Assembly (NCBI GenBank): GCA_035362335.1
Contig: DAOSDL010000005.1
Span: forward strand, 1-64,000
DNA length: 64,000 nt
From: JAOSJT01 sp035362335
GTDB lineage: Bacteria > Bacteroidota > Ignavibacteria > SZUA-365
Reading direction: 5' to 3'
The notes under the pieces were generated by a model. The model did not search any database, was not told the origin of the DNA, and saw only the letters and a program-made list of their open reading frames with translations. The position numbers and the translations under genes are program-made. Below are positions 8,253-17,644 of this stretch, in pieces; positions within the stretch are counted from its first letter, which is position 1, and each line of letters begins with the position of its first letter.

Positions 8253-10499
8253 ATGAAACGGCAATGGATACATGTGGTTCTGGCGGTGGTTGTGGTACTG
8301 GGCGCGACGGAGTCGCGGGCGCAGACGGGTGTGCGCACGCTGACCAAGGGACGGCTGAGCGCGTTGGTGGATACCTGGAGCGGACGCTACGCGGTGTCGG
8401 ACAAGCGGGGGCGCACGGTGCTGTTTTCCTCGCGCAACGGTTTGACCTCGCATATCAGCGTGCGCATCGACGATGTGGTGTGGACCAATCACGGCAAATC
8501 GCAGATGACGGCGGTGTGGCCGCAGCGCAATCTGGGTCGCGGCACGGTGGAGGTGCTGGGCGACCGTCTGCGGTATTGGTGGGACGTGCCGTGCGCGGGA
8601 GGAACGGCGCGCATCGTGCAGGAACTCGAACCGGTGTCGGACAGCGCCTACGAGGAGGTGCGCATTCACCTTCGTGTGGAGAATCGTGGCACGCGCGCGC
8701 TGCGCGTGGGCATGACGGCGCTCACGGATCTGACCGCGAACGGCGACGACCGGGTGCGCCTGCGCGACAGGGGCATGAGCATCGAGCGCGAGGTCGCGCT
8801 TCTTGGCGCGGCCATACCGGAGCGGCTGCTGTTGCAATCGGGGGCATTCCTGCCGGATTCGGCGCATTGTCGATACCGTGGACCGGGTGTGACGGTGCCG
8901 GACCGCGTGGTGGTGGGACAGTGGTCGTATCACGGTCGTCTGGGCACGGCGGTGTACGGATACGAGGCGGTGGATTTGCCCGTGGTGGACGTGTCGGCGC
9001 TGCTGGAGTGGCGGAGCGCCGAAGTCGGGGCGGGCGCGCAGCGCGAAGAGATCGGCGCGGTGGGTTTCCAAGCGCCTCCCCCCCCACCTCCCGCCGTGTC
9101 CACTTTCGCCAGGGAATACATCGTTCCCAGGTTGTTCAATGATGTCACGCAGGTGCTGGTGTTCAGCGACAGCGACGCCACGGTGCGCTTCCACGCGCCG
9201 TTCGCGGACGATTCCCGTACGGCGTTGCCTGCGCGGCGCGGTAGCTGGGACACCGTGTTCACCATGCGCGCCGGGCAGGTGGTCAGCGTTCACTATTACC
9301 CGACGTTCCAGTGGAAGCCGGCGGATTCCGTGACGTATTACCGCCAAGGCCATTTGCGCGTGACCTCGACGGCGGAGATCGGGCTCCTGGCGCATCCAAG
9401 GTTTGCTGTCTGGGTCGGTAACGGACAGACGGTCTGGCCCACGAAGTGGTGGGACAACTATTATCTGTATCACGGCAACATGTCGAATGGGGAAGTATTC
9501 ATGACATTCACCGGGCAGGACGCGGAGCTGACGCATCGCAACGACTACGGATTTCTCTGGTATAGTTTTTCCTGCTGGTACGAGAACTGCGGAAACGAGA
9601 TCTGGTTTCCGGATGGCATCACACGGAAGCATCGCTTTCCCGCCTGTTCCGATTTCGCAGGGAAGAGAGATCTTCATACGCGGTACTGGTACAATCACTA
9701 CTCGCCGTATCACTATCCCCCGGATCGCAGCGCGGACGGCGCGGGAGATGCGTTCGAGGCCGATCAGCCCTTCTGGCTTCAGGCAGTGATTTGGCAACGG
9801 CCCTGGCCCGGGCAGGATCCGAATGCCTTGCCCGTGGGGTATCACTGGTATCATGCCTATATTCATCACCCTCCCCGCAAGCATCTCGGCACCGAGTACA
9901 CCGTGGTGCCTTTTGACAAACCCGCATCGAGCAGGAAGGAGGATTTGCTGCGCATACTGGCCTACGAGGATGATACGGAGGTGACGCTGTTCGCCGGCAG
10001 CCCGCCCATGCGACTGCGCAAGGGCGAACATGTGGATACGCTGTTCGATCGCGCCACGGTACTGCGGTCGAACAAGCCGCTGGCCGTGTACCAACATCAT
10101 CTCTACTGGGCCTATCTCGGCAGCGACACCAGTCACAGCGGGCAGGCGCTGCCCATGCTGCCGCATGGCTTGTGGGGGCGTCGCTACCACGTGGCGAGCG
10201 GTGATCTGGTGGAACACCGGTATTTCGCGAGCGATCCCGTCACCATTGTCCAACGGCTGTACCTTGTCGTGATCACGCTAGCGGACGGAAAGGATCGGGT
10301 ACGCATCGATGGAGTACCGTTGCCCGCGGCGCGCTTCACCGACTTCGAGGGCTTTGCCTATACCTATGTGGACGTCGACGCCGCGTATCATATTGTGGAA
10401 AGTGATCGTCCGATCCTGACCATCGCCTGCGGCGAGGTGGGGTATGAGGGTTGGCCGTGGAAACGTAACGCCTTCTCCTATATACCGCCGTTCAATTAG
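8253..10499 (+). CDS. Secreted protein with IgGFc-binding-like repeats
   Basis: 748 residues. A signal peptide ends near residue 27 (ATESRAQ). Residues ~30-270 form a beta-rich domain without a recognised family. A poly-proline linker (seven P, near 274-280) leads to a region resembling IgGFc-binding domains: blocks of the type VFSDSDATVRFHAP..., LRILAYEDDTEVTLF and NKPLAVYQHHLYWAY...LPMLPHGLWGRRYHV. The middle is unusually rich in W and Y. AGGAGAG six bases upstream decides the ATG at 8253. Unlike its neighbour it has no visible T9SS domain, so its export route past the periplasm is unclear. The assignment to the IgGFc-binding family rests on motif resemblance only. Confidence 0.65.
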   Translation: MKRQWIHVVLAVVVVLGATESRAQTGVRTLTKGRLSALVDTWSGRYAVSDKRGRTVLFSSRNGLTSHISVRIDDVVWTNHGKSQMTAVWPQRNLGRGTVEVLGDRLRYWWDVPCAGGTARIVQELEPVSDSAYEEVRIHLRVENRGTRALRVGMTALTDLTANGDDRVRLRDRGMSIEREVALLGAAIPERLLLQSGAFLPDSAHCRYRGPGVTVPDRVVVGQWSYHGRLGTAVYGYEAVDLPVVDVSALLEWRSAEVGAGAQREEIGAVGFQAPPPPPPAVSTFAREYIVPRLFNDVTQVLVFSDSDATVRFHAPFADDSRTALPARRGSWDTVFTMRAGQVVSVHYYPTFQWKPADSVTYYRQGHLRVTSTAEIGLLAHPRFAVWVGNGQTVWPTKWWDNYYLYHGNMSNGEVFMTFTGQDAELTHRNDYGFLWYSFSCWYENCGNEIWFPDGITRKHRFPACSDFAGKRDLHTRYWYNHYSPYHYPPDRSADGAGDAFEADQPFWLQAVIWQRPWPGQDPNALPVGYHWYHAYIHHPPRKHLGTEYTVVPFDKPASSRKEDLLRILAYEDDTEVTLFAGSPPMRLRKGEHVDTLFDRATVLRSNKPLAVYQHHLYWAYLGSDTSHSGQALPMLPHGLWGRRYHVASGDLVEHRYFASDPVTIVQRLYLVVITLADGKDRVRIDGVPLPAARFTDFEGFAYTYVDVDAAYHIVESDRPILTIACGEVGYEGWPWKRNAFSYIPPFN

Positions 10500-10519
10500 G
10501 CGGGAAGGGGCCTCCCGCC
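10499..10519. terminator. Hairpin between convergent genes
   Basis: GGCGGGA and TCCCGCC form a 7-bp stem with a 7-base loop, starting at the stop codon of the plus-strand gene and 36 bases past the stop of the minus-strand rRNA methyltransferase gene. No T run follows on either strand, so termination is uncertain. Confidence 0.35.
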
Positions 10520-10554
10520 CCCACCGGCGGAGTGGGTGCCGTTGCGCGCGTCGA

Positions 10555-11910
10555 TCAGTGCTCGTTGCGGCGGAAACGGGCGAAGTAGAAGCCGTCGGAA
10601 TCCAGCAGCGCCGGGTGGACGGTGAACTCGTGTGTCATCGAGGCGAGTGGCAGGGCCGCAAGTCCCTGGGCGGCGAACACCGGCGCCAGTGCGTCGGGCT
10701 GGAAGTTGTCGTGCTCTTCGAGAAAACGCCGCGCCACGTGCTGATTTTCCTCCGGCAGCAGCGAGCAGGTGGCGTAGAGCAACATGCCGCCAGGGCGCAA
10801 CAGCGCGGCGTTGCGTCGCAGGATGTCGTACTGCCGCGCAGCCAGACGCGTGATCGTGGACGTGGAGAGCTTCCATTTCAGGCCCGGATCGCGTCGGGCG
10901 GTGCCCAGTCCCGAACAGGGCGCGTCCACAAGAATGACGTCGAAGCGCCGCTCGCCGAAGGCCTCCAGCACATCGCCGGAGGGTGGCAGCGCGCGGGTTT
11001 CGGGCAGGGAGAGCGGCAGTCGTGCGGCGCGCATGCGCAGGGCGCGGAGCTTCGCCGCCTCGCTGTCGCTGGCCGCAAGACGCATGCTCCCTCCACCGCG
11101 GTCGAGCAGATGCATGGTTTTACCGCCGCCGCCGGCGCAGGCGTCCAGCACGTCGCGCCCAGCCACTTCGCCCAGCGCGTATCCGATGAGTTGACTGCCG
11201 GCGTCCTGCACCTCGAAGCAACCTTGTTCGTACAGCGGGCCTTCCATAACACGCGCGCGCCGTTCGAGCGTGACCGCAGCAGGCAGCAGCGGATGCGCCC
11301 GCGCCTCCACGCCCTGCGCGCCCAGCGCATCGATCAACGCGGCCCGGCTCATGCACTGAAGATTCACGCGGAGCGTGAGCGGAGCGGCATCGAGCAATGC
11401 GCGTCCCAGTGCCAGCGCCGCGGCTGTGTCACCCCAAGCATGCTGCCAGCGCTCGAATATCCAATCCGGCACCGATGCCATCGTGGCGGCCGCAACCGCA
11501 TCGCTCCCCGCATCCACCCGCAGGCGCAGGGCGCGCGCAAGCACGCCGACATGATCCGGCAGCGCGCGCCGCGCGGCGAGAGCGAAATCCGCGTGTTCCT
11601 CCGTCGCGTATGGCAGGGGCTGCGGCAGCATTTCCGCGTCGGCGAGCAGCAAGGATGCGGCAAGGAGTCGACGCGCGTGTTCCGCATCGAACGTGCGGGC
11701 AAGCTGCTCCTCGCCGGTTACGGCGGCATGGCAGAAGCGCAGGGCGCGCAGCGCGTGAAATGCGAGCGTCGAGATTGCGGCGCGGGTGGCGGCATCGAGT
11801 TTTTTCTTGCCGCGCAGATGCGCCGACACCAGCTCGCGTGGCGCCTGCGGGGATTTGGCGAGCAGGCGGAGAAGCTCGCCCGCCTGCGCGATCGTGGTGT
11901 CCGGATTCAT
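10555..11910 (-). CDS. rsmB: RsmB-type 16S rRNA (cytosine-C5) methyltransferase
   Basis: 451 residues. A NusB-like helical RNA-binding domain occupies about residues 1-140, followed by a SAM-dependent Rossmann domain: motif I region VLDACAGGGGKT, motif IV DAPCSGLG with one catalytic cysteine, and motif VI YATCSLLPEEN with the second. The enzyme methylates a cytosine (C967 in E. coli) of 16S rRNA. It is the last gene of the tryptophan-degradation operon, starting 12 bases after the stop of kynA, yet has no functional tie to that pathway. A distinct YebU/RsmF-like specificity cannot be excluded. Confidence 0.85.
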   Translation of the reverse strand: MNPDTTIAQAGELLRLLAKSPQAPRELVSAHLRGKKKLDAATRAAISTLAFHALRALRFCHAAVTGEEQLARTFDAEHARRLLAASLLLADAEMLPQPLPYATEEHADFALAARRALPDHVGVLARALRLRVDAGSDAVAAATMASVPDWIFERWQHAWGDTAAALALGRALLDAAPLTLRVNLQCMSRAALIDALGAQGVEARAHPLLPAAVTLERRARVMEGPLYEQGCFEVQDAGSQLIGYALGEVAGRDVLDACAGGGGKTMHLLDRGGGSMRLAASDSEAAKLRALRMRAARLPLSLPETRALPPSGDVLEAFGERRFDVILVDAPCSGLGTARRDPGLKWKLSTSTITRLAARQYDILRRNAALLRPGGMLLYATCSLLPEENQHVARRFLEEHDNFQPDALAPVFAAQGLAALPLASMTHEFTVHPALLDSDGFYFARFRRNEH

Positions 11911-11922
11911 CGTGGCGGCGAC

Positions 11923-13014
11923 TCAGGTGTTGAGCACGAAACCGAGATGCGCGCGCAGCTCCGCCGGCAGTGCCGGGAGGGCGGCCCGCGGTATCAGGTA
12001 GGTGGAGAGATTCGTGAGATCCGAGAAAATCCGATGCTTGTCGGCGGTGGATTTCAGATAGTGATATCCTGAAGAGCCGCCCGTCCCCACCTTGCTGCCG
12101 ATCATGCGATGCACCATCAAAGCATGACGATAGCGCCAGGTGGTGAGCAATTCGTCCACATCCACCAACGCGGCGAGCAGGCGCCAGGGCATGGCCAGCA
12201 ACGGCTGGTCGCGGTACAGGGCGATGAACAGCGCGGCCTGCGTGGCGCGATGCGACAGCCGCCACTGCCCCTCGGCCCGCAGGGTGGCGTGCCGCCCGGC
12301 ATCGAACATGGCGTCGAAATGTTCCTGTGTGCGCCGCAACTCAGCGAGCTGCATGTCCTTCTCCGCATCGCCGAGCGTGGGATGCGATGCGATCACGCGC
12401 ATGTCGCCCGCCAGCATGTCGTGGACCGCCTGGCGGTAGCTGTCCATGAACGCGTAGCCGTCATGTTCGAGCAATGGCGTGCGTTCGAGCCAATGTTCCA
12501 TCGCGTCGAACAGCGAGGGCTGCGCCTCCGCTTCCATCAGCAACGCCTGATGCGCAGGCGAGACGCGGCTGTGGTACACGGATTGATTGTAGCGGAGTCG
12601 CTCATCCGTTTTAAGGCCGAGGCGGATCTCCACCAGACGGAATTGCACGCTCTGAAAACCCGAGGCGGGGAAGAGATAGTCGCGGAAATCCAGGAAGTCC
12701 AGCGGCGTCATCGTCTCCAGAATACGCAATTGATCGATGAGCACTTTCTGAATTTCGATCACGCGCTGCAGGCGGTTGACGCACACGCCGATGTCGGTTT
12801 CGGGAACCCGCTCGCGCGAGAGCAAGGCGATGACGGAATCCATTTCAAACAACACCTGCTTGAACCACAGCTCGTAGGCCTGATGCACCACGATGAACAG
12901 CATTTCGTCGTGCGCGGGTTTGCCGTACTCCTCGCTTTTTCTGTGTTGGCTGTCGAGCAGGGTGTCGAGGCGCAGATAATCGGCGTAGTATATCGAGGGA
13001 TAGGGTTTGTCCAT
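11923..13014 (-). CDS. kynA: Tryptophan 2,3-dioxygenase
   Basis: 363 residues, longer than the ~280 typical of many bacterial forms and closer in layout to animal enzymes. It opens the indole ring of L-tryptophan to give N-formylkynurenine with a haem cofactor. Visible signatures are FIVVHQAYELWFKQVLFEMD, which carries the substrate-contacting histidine, and RHALMVHRMIG followed by GTGGSSGYHYLKST, the haem-ligand and substrate-loop region. It starts 15 bases after the stop of the kynurenine monooxygenase gene. All other steps of the same route lie upstream in the same operon, which makes the assignment firm. Confidence 0.95.
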   Translation of the reverse strand: MDKPYPSIYYADYLRLDTLLDSQHRKSEEYGKPAHDEMLFIVVHQAYELWFKQVLFEMDSVIALLSRERVPETDIGVCVNRLQRVIEIQKVLIDQLRILETMTPLDFLDFRDYLFPASGFQSVQFRLVEIRLGLKTDERLRYNQSVYHSRVSPAHQALLMEAEAQPSLFDAMEHWLERTPLLEHDGYAFMDSYRQAVHDMLAGDMRVIASHPTLGDAEKDMQLAELRRTQEHFDAMFDAGRHATLRAEGQWRLSHRATQAALFIALYRDQPLLAMPWRLLAALVDVDELLTTWRYRHALMVHRMIGSKVGTGGSSGYHYLKSTADKHRIFSDLTNLSTYLIPRAALPALPAELRAHLGFVLNT

Positions 13015-13029
13015 GTGCGTTCTCTTTCT

Positions 13030-14418
13030 TCACATGCCCGCGTCATCGGCGAAGGGCGGGAGCGTTGCGGTGATGAGACGGCGTGCAGCGTCGAGATCGA
13101 TATCTTCGATGCGCGCGACGCCCTCGGTGAGTTGTTCGAGTATGCGCTGTTGCAGCAATCCCCGCCGCAGCGCGGTGGCATAGGGCAACAGATGGAAGGA
13201 GACCATCGAATACATGGGCACGAAATAGTCGGGAAAATGCCGCTCCAGCACGAGACCGGCGCGCTTCATGAAGAGGAAGCGCGGGTCGGCGACGAGGTCG
13301 CGCATTTCAATGAAATTCCGCAGTGCCATGTCCGCGATGGCGTCGGCATTGTCCTTGCGGCGATGCTGCACCTCGGCGAAGACGCGCGCCCAGTCGGCGC
13401 CGTGCCGTTCGATGGCGTGGTCCAACGCCACGCAATCCTCGAAGGCGCAGTTCATTCCCTGCCCGAAGAACGGCACGATGGCGTGCGCGGCATCGCCCAG
13501 CAGCAGGGCCTTGCCTTCCGCATGCCAACGGTCCACGCGCACAGTGCCCAGATGTCCGGTGGGATTGGCGAAAAACTCCTCCTCCAGTTGCGGCATCAAG
13601 GCGAGCGCGTCGGGGAAGTACTGCGCGAAGAAGCTCCGTACGGTCGCCGCGTCGCGCAAGCTGTCGAAGGAGGTGTCGCCCTCACGTTGGAGAAACAGCG
13701 TGCAGGTGAAGGTACGGTCGGGATTGGGCAGGGCGATCATCATGAACGAGCTGCGCGGCCAGATGTGCAGCACATCCGCTTCCATGCGGAACGCACCGTC
13801 GGGTCCGGGATGAATGGTCAGCTCCTTGTACCCGTGCTCGAGCATGTCCTGCGTACACCGATGCCCGCCGCGTCGCAGCATGGCGTCGCGCAGCGCGGAG
13901 GCGGCGCCGTCGGTGCCGATCACGGTTGCTCCCGACACGTGCTGTTGTTCGCCGCTGCGCTCGTCCACGAACAGTGCGCCGCATGCGTCCACATCCACAT
14001 CCTCGCAGCGCTGCGAGAAATGCAGGGCCACGGACGGCAGCGCTTCCGCGGCGCTCAACAGGCGCTTGTTCAATTCCGCGCGCGACACAGAGTGAATCAC
14101 CTCCTCGGGCCGCTGACCGTAGGGTTGGAAGGTGCGTGTACCGTCCACCGCGTGCATCATGCGTCCACGCATGGGAATGGCGATGGAGAGAATGTCGCGG
14201 TCGAGCCCCACGCGCGCCAGTGCGTCGATACCGCGCGCCGACAGCGCGAGATTGATGGAGCGTCCCGCGCCTGGCGTGCCGCCACGAGGGTCGGGTCGCC
14301 GCTCGAAGGCCCGCACGGCGATGCCTCGGCGCGCAAGGAACACGGCGAGCAGCGAGCCGGCCAGGCCCGCGCCGATCAGGGTCACCGGTGCATGCTGCGT
14401 CATTCCGTTTGTCTCCAT
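13030..14418 (-). CDS. kmo: Kynurenine 3-monooxygenase
   Basis: 462 residues. It is an FAD flavoprotein hydroxylase converting L-kynurenine to 3-hydroxykynurenine with NADPH and oxygen. The FAD dinucleotide fold is at residues ~11-45 (LIGAGLAGSLLAVFLARRG...FERRPDPR), the family block GRSINLALSARG follows, and the second FAD motif is ALLLGDAAHAIVPFFGQGMNCAFEDC. A second in-frame ATG at 14403 has a GGAG ahead of it and is an alternative start. The gene begins 21 bases after the kynureninase stop. Confidence 0.94.
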   Translation of the reverse strand: METNGMTQHAPVTLIGAGLAGSLLAVFLARRGIAVRAFERRPDPRGGTPGAGRSINLALSARGIDALARVGLDRDILSIAIPMRGRMMHAVDGTRTFQPYGQRPEEVIHSVSRAELNKRLLSAAEALPSVALHFSQRCEDVDVDACGALFVDERSGEQQHVSGATVIGTDGAASALRDAMLRRGGHRCTQDMLEHGYKELTIHPGPDGAFRMEADVLHIWPRSSFMMIALPNPDRTFTCTLFLQREGDTSFDSLRDAATVRSFFAQYFPDALALMPQLEEEFFANPTGHLGTVRVDRWHAEGKALLLGDAAHAIVPFFGQGMNCAFEDCVALDHAIERHGADWARVFAEVQHRRKDNADAIADMALRNFIEMRDLVADPRFLFMKRAGLVLERHFPDYFVPMYSMVSFHLLPYATALRRGLLQQRILEQLTEGVARIEDIDLDAARRLITATLPPFADDAGM

Positions 14419-14439
14419 AGTTCTCTCATCCCGGCCATA

Positions 14440-15738
14440 TTACACGGCGCTATCGCGCCAGAAGGTGTGAAAGGCGTCCGCCAGGCGCCACACATCCTCG
14501 AAGGTGTTGTACATCGGTACCGGTGCGGCGCGTATCACATCGGGCTCGCGCCAGTCGCAGACAATGCCCTGCCGGTGCAGATGGTCGAAGCAGGCGCGGC
14601 CGCGTTCGTGCAGGCGGATGGAAAGCTGGCATCCCCGCTGTTCCGGATCGGCGGGTGTGATAATCGACCAGGTGTCGCGCTGCCCGGCGCGCAGGAGTTG
14701 TTCGAGCCAGCCGGTGAGGCGCAGGCTTTTCGCGCGCAGCGCGGGCATGCCCGCTTCCTCGAACAGCGCCAGCGAAGCGCGCAACGCGGCCATGGGCAGC
14801 ACGGCCGGATTACTCAACTGCCACCCGTCGGCGCCCGGGGCGGGCATGAATTGCCGTGGCATGGCAAAACGCGTGGCGGGGTCGTGCCCCCACCAGCCGC
14901 TGAAGCGGGGGAGGTCCGGCGCATGCTCATGCCGCGCGTGCACGAAACATGCGGCTGTGCCGCCGGGGCCGGAGTTGAGGTATTTGTACGAACACCACAC
15001 CGCGAAGTCCGCATTCCATTCGTGCAGGTGCAGGGGAACATTGCCCGCCGCATGGGCCAGATCGAGGCCGGCCACCATACCTGCCGCATGCGCCGCGTCG
15101 ATCAGAGCGGGAATGTCGAACAACTGTCCGTTGTAATAATTCACACCGCCCAGCAACAGCATCGCCGCCTCGTCGCGATACAGATGGATGAGGTCCAGCG
15201 CACGCTGCCTGTCGAAGAGTCCATCCTCGCTGAGGGGAAGCTCGATCAGATCGTGCTCCGGATCGCAGCCGTGAAAGCGCAACTGCGACATCACCGCGTA
15301 TTGGTCGGAGGGAAAGGCCTTTTCCTCGATGATGATTTTCCGCCGGCGGCCTTCGGGACGGTAGAAGGAAACGAGCAGCAAATGCAGATTCACCGTCAAC
15401 GTGTTCATCGCCACCACCTCCGAGGGCAGCGCGCCCACAATGCGCGCCAGCGGTGCGGCGACCTCCTCGTGCGTGCGCATCCACGGATGCGGGCCGTCGA
15501 AATGTCCGTCCACGGCCAGGCGCGCCCAGGTGTCGAGCTCGGTGAGAAGCTCAGCTTCGGTTGCCCGGGGTTGCAGGCCGAGAGAGTTGCCGCTGAAATA
15601 GGCGATCTCGCGTCCCTCCGCATCCAGCGGAACGTGGAAGCGCGGACGAAGCGTGGGAAAGGCGTCGCCGTGGTCGAGCATGCGGGCGTGTTCGAGCGTG
15701 GCGGTCGCGTGCGATGAATACGTGGGCGGTGCTGTCAT
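14440..15738 (-). CDS. kynU: Kynureninase
   Basis: 432 residues from the ATG at 15738, which overlaps the stop of the upstream gene as ATGA, so translation is likely coupled. A much longer in-frame extension to 16551 only runs antiparallel through the kynB frame and is not real. The PLP-dependent enzyme cleaves 3-hydroxykynurenine to 3-hydroxyanthranilate and alanine. Family signatures are YFSGNSLGLQPR near residue 47, GLDLAHAAGNVPLHLHEWNADFAVWC, and CSYKYLNSGPGG with the PLP lysine at about residue 252. Length and order match bacterial kynureninases. Confidence 0.95.
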   Translation of the reverse strand: MTAPPTYSSHATATLEHARMLDHGDAFPTLRPRFHVPLDAEGREIAYFSGNSLGLQPRATEAELLTELDTWARLAVDGHFDGPHPWMRTHEEVAAPLARIVGALPSEVVAMNTLTVNLHLLLVSFYRPEGRRRKIIIEEKAFPSDQYAVMSQLRFHGCDPEHDLIELPLSEDGLFDRQRALDLIHLYRDEAAMLLLGGVNYYNGQLFDIPALIDAAHAAGMVAGLDLAHAAGNVPLHLHEWNADFAVWCSYKYLNSGPGGTAACFVHARHEHAPDLPRFSGWWGHDPATRFAMPRQFMPAPGADGWQLSNPAVLPMAALRASLALFEEAGMPALRAKSLRLTGWLEQLLRAGQRDTWSIITPADPEQRGCQLSIRLHERGRACFDHLHRQGIVCDWREPDVIRAAPVPMYNTFEDVWRLADAFHTFWRDSAV

Positions 15739-16556
15739 TGCTCCGGAGAAATGGGGTAGAGAATCGGACGGCTGGGTGTCGCATCGGAGACGAACGCGGC
15801 AATCTGCAAGTTGAGCAAATAACGGCCATCCGGTACATGATCCGGAATATAGACCATTTCCGTGATGGTGCGAAGCCGGGGCGCGCCAACGGCGACGCGC
15901 TGCTGACCGACGGGCATTTGCCAGAACGCGTGATGCGCGAGCATCTCGCCGCCATCGTCGTCGCGGTCCAGCGATGGCACATCCACCAGCAGATGGCGCA
16001 CGTCGCGTTCGACAAGGCATTGCACCGCCTCCACAGTGAAATACGGTGCGCGTTGCCGCGTGTAATGGCGCGTGCGCTTGCTCTCGGGATTGGGCAGCGT
16101 GCGAATGATCACGGCCTGGCCGAAGGAAATGTCCTGCGACTCCAGCGCGTGCCGCAACGCGGTGGCCGTGATCAGCGTGTCGTCGGATGTGGCGTTGTGC
16201 GCGGCGCTTTCGTGCGAGGCGGCGGCGGGCACCAGCACGGCGCTGACGAGTGTCGCCGGAATGAGCGAGCCAGGCAACACATCGGTGACGGGGATGCGCT
16301 CGACGGTGAGATGCCCGACGCATTCGGTGTGCGTGCCGTTGCAATGCGGCGTGAGAACGAGGGTTTCGACGTTGCAGCTCCCGCCGAGACGGGTGTCGCC
16401 CACGAGCGATCCCGCGCGCAACGCCTCGGCATGCGCGTCCGCAACACCGTAGGCGTTGGGTTGCGCGCCGTGGAAGTCGAGCGGGATGGCGATGCTGATG
16501 CCGGCATCGAGGTCGGCATCGAATCGCGCCTGGCCGATGGTGATGGTGCAAATCAT
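15735..16556 (-). CDS. kynB: Cyclase-family arylformamidase (kynurenine formamidase)
   Basis: 273 residues of the metal-dependent cyclase family. The metal-binding signature is HCNGTHTECVGH near residue 70. It would hydrolyse N-formylkynurenine to kynurenine, the second step of the pathway, and no other formamidase is present in the operon. It is longer and more divergent than the ~210-residue KynB of proteobacteria, so the exact substrate rests largely on context. It overlaps both neighbours by ATGA: its start with the stop of the decarboxylase gene and its stop with the kynureninase start. Confidence 0.82.
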   Translation of the reverse strand: MICTITIGQARFDADLDAGISIAIPLDFHGAQPNAYGVADAHAEALRAGSLVGDTRLGGSCNVETLVLTPHCNGTHTECVGHLTVERIPVTDVLPGSLIPATLVSAVLVPAAASHESAAHNATSDDTLITATALRHALESQDISFGQAVIIRTLPNPESKRTRHYTRQRAPYFTVEAVQCLVERDVRHLLVDVPSLDRDDDGGEMLAHHAFWQMPVGQQRVAVGAPRLRTITEMVYIPDHVPDGRYLLNLQIAAFVSDATPSRPILYPISPEQ

Positions 16557-17569
16557 CGGATAAAACGCTCCTTGGTTAAGCCGAGCCAGTGGAGGGCGTT
16601 CTCGCCAAGCAACTTTTGCTTGACGGTGTTCGGAAGTTCATCCATGGATTCGATCAATGCGCCCGGAATGGCCTCGCCCAGAGGGAAGGGATAGTCCGAG
16701 CCGAGGGTGACGCGGTCTTCGCCCACGAGATCGATGATGTAGCGCAACATCACCGCGTCGTGCACGAGCGAATCGAGCCAGAAGCGCCCGAGGTAGGCGC
16801 GCGGCTGCACGGGGTTGTCGATGGCCACCAGGTCGGGCCGCACGTTGAAGCCGTGCTCAATGCGCCCGAGTGTTGCGGGGAAGGAGCCGCCGCCATGCGC
16901 GAAATTCACGCGCAGACGGGGCAGGCGCTCGAGCACGCCGCCGAAAATCATCGAGCAAATCGCGAGCGAGGTTTCGGCCGGCATGGCCACCAGCCAGGGC
17001 AGCCAGTAGCGCTGCATGCGGTCGCGCCCCATCATGTCCCAGGGATGCACAAACACAGCGGCGCCCAGTTCCTGCGCCGCTTCGAAAAAGGGAAACAGTG
17101 CGGGTTCGTTGAGATTCCAGTCGTTGACATGCGTGCCGATTTCCACACCGGCCAGGCCGAGTTCCTTCACCGCGCGTTCGAGTTCGCGAATGGCGAGCGC
17201 GGGATCCTGCAAGGGCACGGTGCCGAGTCCCACGAAGCGCTGTGGATGCCCCGCCACCGTGGCCGCGATGTGATCGTTGAGATAGCGGGACAGATCATGA
17301 CCGTGCTCGGGCTTGGCCCAGTAGCTGAACATCACGGGCACGGTGGACAACACCTGCACGTGTACTCCATGCGTGTCGCATTCGCCGATGCGCACGGCGG
17401 GATCCCAGGAATTCGGATGAAAGGTGCGGAAATGCTTGCAGTCCACGAACATGTCGGCCGCACCGTCGTCGCGCCGCTGCAACGCGGGGAAGCCGCCATA
17501 CCCGTAGCGCTCGGCCAGATCGGGCCAGGACGGCGGGAGTATGTGAGTGTGTACGTCGACTTTCAGCAT
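16553..17569 (-). CDS. nbaD: 2-amino-3-carboxymuconate-6-semialdehyde decarboxylase (ACMSD)
   Basis: 338 residues, amidohydrolase superfamily, very close in sequence pattern to animal ACMSD. The metal ligands are visible: VHTHIL at residues 6-11, the histidine in FVHPWDM, the histidine in NFAHGGGSFP, and the aspartate in LGSDYPFPLG. It decarboxylates the unstable ring-cleavage product before it can close to quinolinate, steering carbon to breakdown rather than NAD synthesis. TGAGG lies close before the start. A 75-base gap separates it from the dioxygenase gene upstream. Confidence 0.95.
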   Translation of the reverse strand: MLKVDVHTHILPPSWPDLAERYGYGGFPALQRRDDGAADMFVDCKHFRTFHPNSWDPAVRIGECDTHGVHVQVLSTVPVMFSYWAKPEHGHDLSRYLNDHIAATVAGHPQRFVGLGTVPLQDPALAIRELERAVKELGLAGVEIGTHVNDWNLNEPALFPFFEAAQELGAAVFVHPWDMMGRDRMQRYWLPWLVAMPAETSLAICSMIFGGVLERLPRLRVNFAHGGGSFPATLGRIEHGFNVRPDLVAIDNPVQPRAYLGRFWLDSLVHDAVMLRYIIDLVGEDRVTLGSDYPFPLGEAIPGALIESMDELPNTVKQKLLGENALHWLGLTKERFIR

Positions 17570-17644
17570 GCGTCCTCAGGTACTCGTTACAGGCGTGCGG
17601 GGAGTGCTTGGAAACGGGACCGGGCGGATGGCCGCGGCGAGCCC

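Noticed and set aside
8223..10253. 676-codon minus-strand open frame under the IgGFc-like gene
   Set aside because: No domain, Arg/His-rich, antisense to a gene with signal peptide and good ribosome binding site.
12109..15717. 1202-codon plus-strand open frame antisense to kynA-kmo-kynU
   Set aside because: It mirrors three well-supported minus-strand genes, has low-complexity His/Arg/Gln-rich composition and no domain; a by-product of GC-rich codon use.
14440..16551. 703-codon version of kynureninase
   Set aside because: The N-terminal extension overlaps kynB in another frame and has no homology; the ATGA-overlap start at 15738 fits the family.
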